Source: Microcella sp.
GTDB lineage: Bacteria > Actinomycetota > Actinomycetes > Actinomycetales > Microbacteriaceae
Direction: 5' to 3'
NCBI GenBank assembly: GCA_020216895.1
Contig: JAIWOM010000023.1
Span: 1-11,799, forward strand
DNA length: 11,799 bases
Part shown: positions 6,974 to 11,799 of the stretch, piece by piece
Position numbering within the stretch: position 1 is the stretch's first letter
How the letters are laid out: every line of letters starts with the position of its first letter
Made by a program: the position numbers and the translations under genes
The notes under the pieces: model-generated
Database searches by the model: none
Seen by the model: the letters and a program-made list of their open reading frames with translations, nothing else
What the model was told of the DNA's origin: nothing

Positions 6974-7846
6974 CTAACTGCGCGGCAGCGTCAGCAGCCG
7001 CTGGAGGTACGTGCCGTAGCCGCTCTTGGCCAGGGGCTCGGCGAGAGCTGCCAGTTGGGCGTCGTCGATCCAGCCGGCGCGCCAGGCGATTTCCTCGATG
7101 CAGCCGATCTTGAAGCCCTGGCGGTCCTCGATCACACGGACGTACTCCGAGGCTTGCATCATCGACTCGACGGTGCCCGTGTCGAGCCAGGCCGTGCCGC
7201 GATCGAGCACCTGCACCTGCAGGCGACCCTCCCGCAGGTAGTGCTCGTTGATGCTCGAGATCTCCAGCTCGCCGCGCGCGCTGGGCGTGATGCCGTGCGC
7301 GACTGCGACCACGCCCGCGTCGTAGAAGTAGAGGCCGGGCACCGCGTACGAGCTCCGCGGGTTCGCGGGCTTCTCCTCGATGGCGATAGCACGGCCGGTG
7401 CCGTCGAACTCGACCACCCCGTAGTCGCTCGGGTTCGCGACCTGGTAGGCGAAGATGAGCCCGCCGTCGATCTCGCGGTACTGGCGCAGCGCGGTGCCGA
7501 GCCCCGCGCCATGGAAGATGTTGTCGCCGAGCACCAGGGCGACGCTGTCGTCGCCGATGAAGTGCTCCCCGATCAGGAAAGCCTGGGCGAGGCCGTCGGG
7601 CGAGGGCTGCACAGCGTACGAGAGCTCGATGCCGAGCTCTCCGCCATCGCCCAGCAGCTGCTCGAACTGCGCGCGGTACTCCGGCGTCGTGATGATCAGG
7701 ATCTCGCGGATGCCGGCCATCATGAGCGTCGAGAGCGGGTAGTAGATCATCGGCTTGTCGAACACCGGCATCAGCTGCTTCGAGATGCCCTTGGTGATCG
7801 GCCACAGCCGCGTGCCGGTGCCACCGGCCAGGATGATGCCCTTCAT
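6974..7846 (-). CDS. rmlA: Glucose-1-phosphate thymidylyltransferase RmlA
   Basis: A 290-residue cytosolic enzyme joining dTTP and glucose-1-phosphate to make dTDP-glucose, the first step of dTDP-L-rhamnose synthesis. It opens with the nucleotidyltransferase signature [18 protein letters not shown] (1-18) and [14 protein letters not shown] (24-37). It continues with LGDNIFHG (106-113), IEEKP (156-160), AWLDTGT (219-225) and the C-terminal [13 protein letters not shown] (248-260) typical of short RmlA. The frame allows an ATG 12 bases further upstream, but 7846 is the better start: GGAGGG lies four bases before it, the protein begins exactly at the family's MKGIILAGG, and the ATG overlaps the rmlC stop as ATGA. 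It is co-transcribed behind rmlC and ends in TAG. Confidence 0.97.
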   Translation of the reverse strand: MKGIILAGGTGTRLWPITKGISKQLMPVFDKPMIYYPLSTLMMAGIREILIITTPEYRAQFEQLLGDGGELGIELSYAVQPSPDGLAQAFLIGEHFIGDDSVALVLGDNIFHGAGLGTALRQYREIDGGLIFAYQVANPSDYGVVEFDGTGRAIAIEEKPANPRSSYAVPGLYFYDAGVVAVAHGITPSARGELEISSINEHYLREGRLQVQVLDRGTAWLDTGTVESMMQASEYVRVIEDRQGFKIGCIEEIAWRAGWIDDAQLAALAEPLAKSGYGTYLQRLLTLPRS

Positions 7847-8460
7847 CGCGCCCTCCATGCGGCGTCGAGCGACGCCGTCAGCTCGGTCGATGCCGACCAG
7901 GTCGGCAGGAGTCCCCGGTCGACCGCCTCGGCGAGCGTCGGCGCCGCGGCGTCCTTCGGCGCGAGAATCAGCTGGTCGGGGGCGAACGGCAGCTCGAGCC
8001 CGATCGCCGGGTCGAGGGGGTGCACGCTGTGCTCCCGCTCGGGCGCGAAGACCTGGTTGACCAGGTAGGTCACGACGGTGTCATCCTCGAGCGCGACGAA
8101 GCAGTGCCCCAGGCCCTCGGCGAGATAGACCGCGGTGCGCTCGCGCCCATCGATCGGCACCGCATCCCACCGCCCGAACGTCGGCGAGCCGACCCGCAGG
8201 TCGACGACGAAGTCGATGATCGAGCCGTGGGGCACCGTGACGTACTTCGCCTGGCTGGGCGGCACGTCGGCGTAGTGGATGCCGCGAACGACGCCGCGGC
8301 GCGAGACCGAGGTGTTGCCCTGCCGCAGGTCGAGGGGGTGGCCGACCGCCTCGGCGAGCGCCTCGAAGCGGTAGTGCTCGAGGAAGACGCCCCGCTCGTC
8401 GGCGAACTGCCGGGGCGTGACCGCGAAGGCACCCGGCACCGAGAGCTCGCGGATTCGCAC
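7843..8460 (-). CDS. rmlC: dTDP-4-dehydrorhamnose 3,5-epimerase RmlC
   Basis: A 205-residue cupin-fold enzyme that epimerises dTDP-4-dehydro-6-deoxyglucose at C3 and C5, the third step to dTDP-L-rhamnose. Landmarks are [11 protein letters not shown] (20-30), VVRGIHYAD (57-65) with the catalytic base H62, K72, GLGHCF (116-121) with H119, Y132, and [12 protein letters not shown] (168-179). Where the family's (P/G)YxPxREHG motif normally has Tyr, this protein has Phe ([10 protein letters not shown]138). Y132, the proposed proton donor in the mycobacterial enzyme, is retained. The C-terminal 20 residues resemble the longer actinobacterial versions. The start is GTG at 8460. No usable Shine-Dalgarno is present, but a TAGGCT element ends exactly seven bases before it, which suggests a leaderless message. 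A 3-epimerase of a related deoxysugar pathway is the alternative, but the complete rml set around it argues for RmlC. Confidence 0.93.
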   Translation of the reverse strand: MRIRELSVPGAFAVTPRQFADERGVFLEHYRFEALAEAVGHPLDLRQGNTSVSRRGVVRGIHYADVPPSQAKYVTVPHGSIIDFVVDLRVGSPTFGRWDAVPIDGRERTAVYLAEGLGHCFVALEDDTVVTYLVNQVFAPEREHSVHPLDPAIGLELPFAPDQLILAPKDAAAPTLAEAVDRGLLPTWSASTELTASLDAAWRAR

Positions 8461-8465
8461 GCCCG

Positions 8466-10393
<1,928 letters not shown>

Positions 10394-10409
10394 CCTCCCC
10401 CTGACGCCT

Positions 10410-10415
10410 GGAGAG
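10410..10415 (+). promoter_or_regulatory. Ribosome binding site of the HAD-IIB gene
   Basis: GGAGAG lies seven bases before the ATG at 10423, in the 29-base gap after rmlD. No -10-like element is seen in that gap, which suggests read-through from rmlBD. Confidence 0.6.
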
Positions 10416-10422
10416 CCCCACG

Positions 10423-11187
10423 ATGACTCTGCCCCCCGCGCTCGTCGCCTTCGATCTCGACGACACGCTCGCCCCCTCGAAGTCGCCGATCCCGCCGAGC
10501 ATGCTCGAGCAGCTCGTCGCCCTGCTCGAGCGCCGCCCGGTGTGCATCATCTCGGGCGGCCAGTACGGGCAGTTCCGCGCGCAGATCCTCGACCGCCTGC
10601 CGGAATCCAGCGTGCCGCTGCTCGACCGCCTGCACCTGATGCCCACCTGCGGCACCCAGTACTGGCGCTACGAGGACGGCGACTGGGTGCAGCGCTACGC
10701 CGAGAACCTCACCGAGGAGCAGCGCCACGAGGCCCTCGCGGTGGTCGAGGAGGAGGCGAAGCGCCTCGGGCTGTGGGAGGCGGAGACCTGGGGGCCGATC
10801 CTCGAGGATCGCGGTTCGCAGATCACCTTCTCGGCGCTCGGCCAGGAGGCTCCGGTCGACGCGAAGAAGGCGTGGGACCCGGACGGCGCCAAGAAGGAGC
10901 GCCTGCGCGCCGCGGTGGCCGAGCGGCTGCCGGAGCTCGAGGTGCGCTCGGGCGGCTCGACCTCGGTCGACATCACGCGCCGCGGCATCGACAAGGCCTA
11001 CGGCATGCGCAAGCTCGCGGAGCTGACCGGCATCGCCCCGGCCGACATGCTCTTCATCGGCGACCGCCTGGACGAGGGCGGCAACGACTTCCCGGTCATC
11101 GCCGTGGGGGTCCGGACCCACGCGGTCAGCGACTGGGAGGAGACGGTCGACGTCGTCGCCGAGCTCGTTCCGACCCTCGCCGGGTAG
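10423..11187 (+). CDS. HAD-IIB hydrolase, phosphomannomutase (PMM)-like
   Basis: A 254-residue HAD-superfamily protein with a C2b-type cap. Motif I is AFDLDDTLAPSK (9-20, nucleophile D11 and acid/base D13), motif II IISGG (42-46), the motif III lysine is probably K191 in RRGIDKAYGM, and motif IV is FIGDRLDEGGND (211-222). The order of blocks, particularly ISGGQYGQ, then GSQITFSALG (131-140), RSGGSTSVDITRRGIDKAYG (175-194) and GDRLDEGGND, resembles the eukaryotic/archaeal phosphomannomutase family (PF03332) more than general COG0561 phosphatases. A role in mannose-1-phosphate or another hexose-phosphate conversion is therefore possible, feeding a GDP-sugar for the adjacent glycosyltransferase. 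A simple sugar-phosphate phosphatase is the alternative. It sits 29 bases after rmlD and 15 bases before the next gene, so co-transcription with rmlBD is likely. Confidence 0.82.
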   Translation: MTLPPALVAFDLDDTLAPSKSPIPPSMLEQLVALLERRPVCIISGGQYGQFRAQILDRLPESSVPLLDRLHLMPTCGTQYWRYEDGDWVQRYAENLTEEQRHEALAVVEEEAKRLGLWEAETWGPILEDRGSQITFSALGQEAPVDAKKAWDPDGAKKERLRAAVAERLPELEVRSGGSTSVDITRRGIDKAYGMRKLAELTGIAPADMLFIGDRLDEGGNDFPVIAVGVRTHAVSDWEETVDVVAELVPTLAG

Positions 11188-11190
11188 CCT
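11185..11190 (+). promoter_or_regulatory. Possible -10 element before the GT4 gene
   Basis: TAGCCT overlaps the TAG stop of the HAD gene and ends 12 bases before the ATG at 11203. If used it would give a leader of only a few bases. No Shine-Dalgarno-like purine run lies between. The overlap with a stop codon means chance is a fair explanation. Confidence 0.3.
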
Positions 11191-11202
11191 GACCGTCAGC
11201 CC

Positions 11203-11799
11203 ATGACGACTCTCCGCGTGATCCTCGACCAGCTGGCCGCTCCGGTTCCGGGCGGCATCGGCCGCTACACCCGCGAGCTCACGCGGGCCCTGATCGCGAC
11301 GCAGCCGCGCGGCTGCACGGTGTCGGGCTGGGTGCCGTCATCGCCGGAGACCGCGTACCGCGCGATCGAGGAGGCGCTGCCGGGCCTGGCGACGCTCGAG
11401 AAGAGCGCGCTCGATCGGCGCCAGATCGCCGCGGCGTGGCAGCACGGCTTCACCCGTCTCGGCGCCGGGTCGACGACGCACGCACCGAGCCTGCTCGCCC
11501 CCCTGTTCCGGCACGACCGCATCAACAACCCCGGCGACCAGATCGTGGTGACGATCCACGACGCCGTGCCGTGGACCCACCCGGAGACCCTGACCCCGCG
11601 CGGCGTCGCCTGGCACCGCGCGATGGCGAAGCGCGCCGAGCGCTACGCCGACGCCGTCGTCGTGCCGACCCACGCGGTCGCCGAGGAGCTCGCGGAGGTT
11701 CTCGCGCTCGGCGATCGGGTGCGCATCATCGCGGGCGCGGTCGCGAGCGATCTCGCGGTGCCGACGGATGGCGCCGAGCGGCGCGCCGCCCTCGACCTG
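11203..11799 (+). CDS. GT4-type glycosyltransferase, N-terminal part (cut by window edge)
   Basis: The first 199 codons of a gene that continues past the right edge. The start MTTLRVILDQ leads to PGGIGRYTRELTRAL (16-30), the acceptor-side loop motif of GT-B family 4 glycosyltransferases. It is followed by THAPSLLAPL (92-101), TIHDAVPWTHPETL (117-130), AERYADAVVVPTHAVAEEL (145-163) and RIIAGAV (174-180), the usual N-domain order. The catalytic EX7E region and nucleotide-sugar site lie outside the window, so the donor cannot be named. GDP-mannose or dTDP-rhamnose would fit the neighbours. An in-frame TAG 18 bases upstream of the ATG, shared with the HAD gene's frame, limits the start; no Shine-Dalgarno is visible. 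Probably co-transcribed with rmlBD and the HAD gene. Confidence 0.88.
   Translation, partial: MTTLRVILDQLAAPVPGGIGRYTRELTRALIATQPRGCTVSGWVPSSPETAYRAIEEALPGLATLEKSALDRRQIAAAWQHGFTRLGAGSTTHAPSLLAPLFRHDRINNPGDQIVVTIHDAVPWTHPETLTPRGVAWHRAMAKRAERYADAVVVPTHAVAEELAEVLALGDRVRIIAGAVASDLAVPTDGAERRAALDL

Noticed and set aside
7847..7858. Upstream ATG for rmlA at 7858
   Set aside because: It would add MEGA before the conserved MKGIILAGG, and the GGAGGG ribosome binding site falls between the two ATGs, correctly placed for 7846.

Overview
The window is very GC-rich, and genes abut or overlap by 4 bases throughout. Gene content and -10-like TAGNCT/TATAGT elements without clear -35 boxes suggest a high-GC actinobacterium, probably of the Micrococcales (Microbacteriaceae-like). 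This assignment is an inference from style and gene content, not from a marker gene. The whole window is a surface-glycopolymer locus with nine complete genes, one gene cut by the right edge and a possible gene tail at the left edge.

Left block (76-5460, minus strand, transcribed right to left): a four-gene operon of a nitroreductase-family flavoprotein with an extra N-terminal region, an LPG-synthase/AglD-type multi-pass membrane protein, a polysaccharide pyruvyl transferase and a GT-C-like membrane glycosyltransferase. All three junctions are 4-base ATGA overlaps, so the proteins are probably made in a coupled way. A 174-bp divergent promoter region (5461-5634) separates this operon from a secreted beta-propeller protein (5635-6951, plus) with BNR/Asp-box features.

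Middle block (6974-10393): the complete dTDP-L-rhamnose pathway, split into two divergent pairs. rmlC-rmlA run on the minus strand and rmlB-rmlD on the plus strand. They are separated by only 41 bp carrying a 9-bp inverted repeat whose arms contain a TAGGCT element exactly 7 bases from each start codon. This fits a symmetric pair of leaderless promoters.

Right block (10423-11799, plus): a HAD-IIB phosphatase/phosphomannomutase-like protein and the first 199 codons of a family-4-type glycosyltransferase, both following rmlBD.

Together the genes can supply dTDP-rhamnose (RmlABCD), possibly a hexose-1-phosphate (HAD protein), assemble a polymer (GT4, GT-C), decorate it with pyruvate ketals (pyruvyl transferase), and act on it outside the cell (secreted propeller). 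The least explained part is the flavoprotein/membrane protein/pyruvyl transferase/GT-C operon. No RNA genes, mobile elements, CRISPR arrays or origins were seen.
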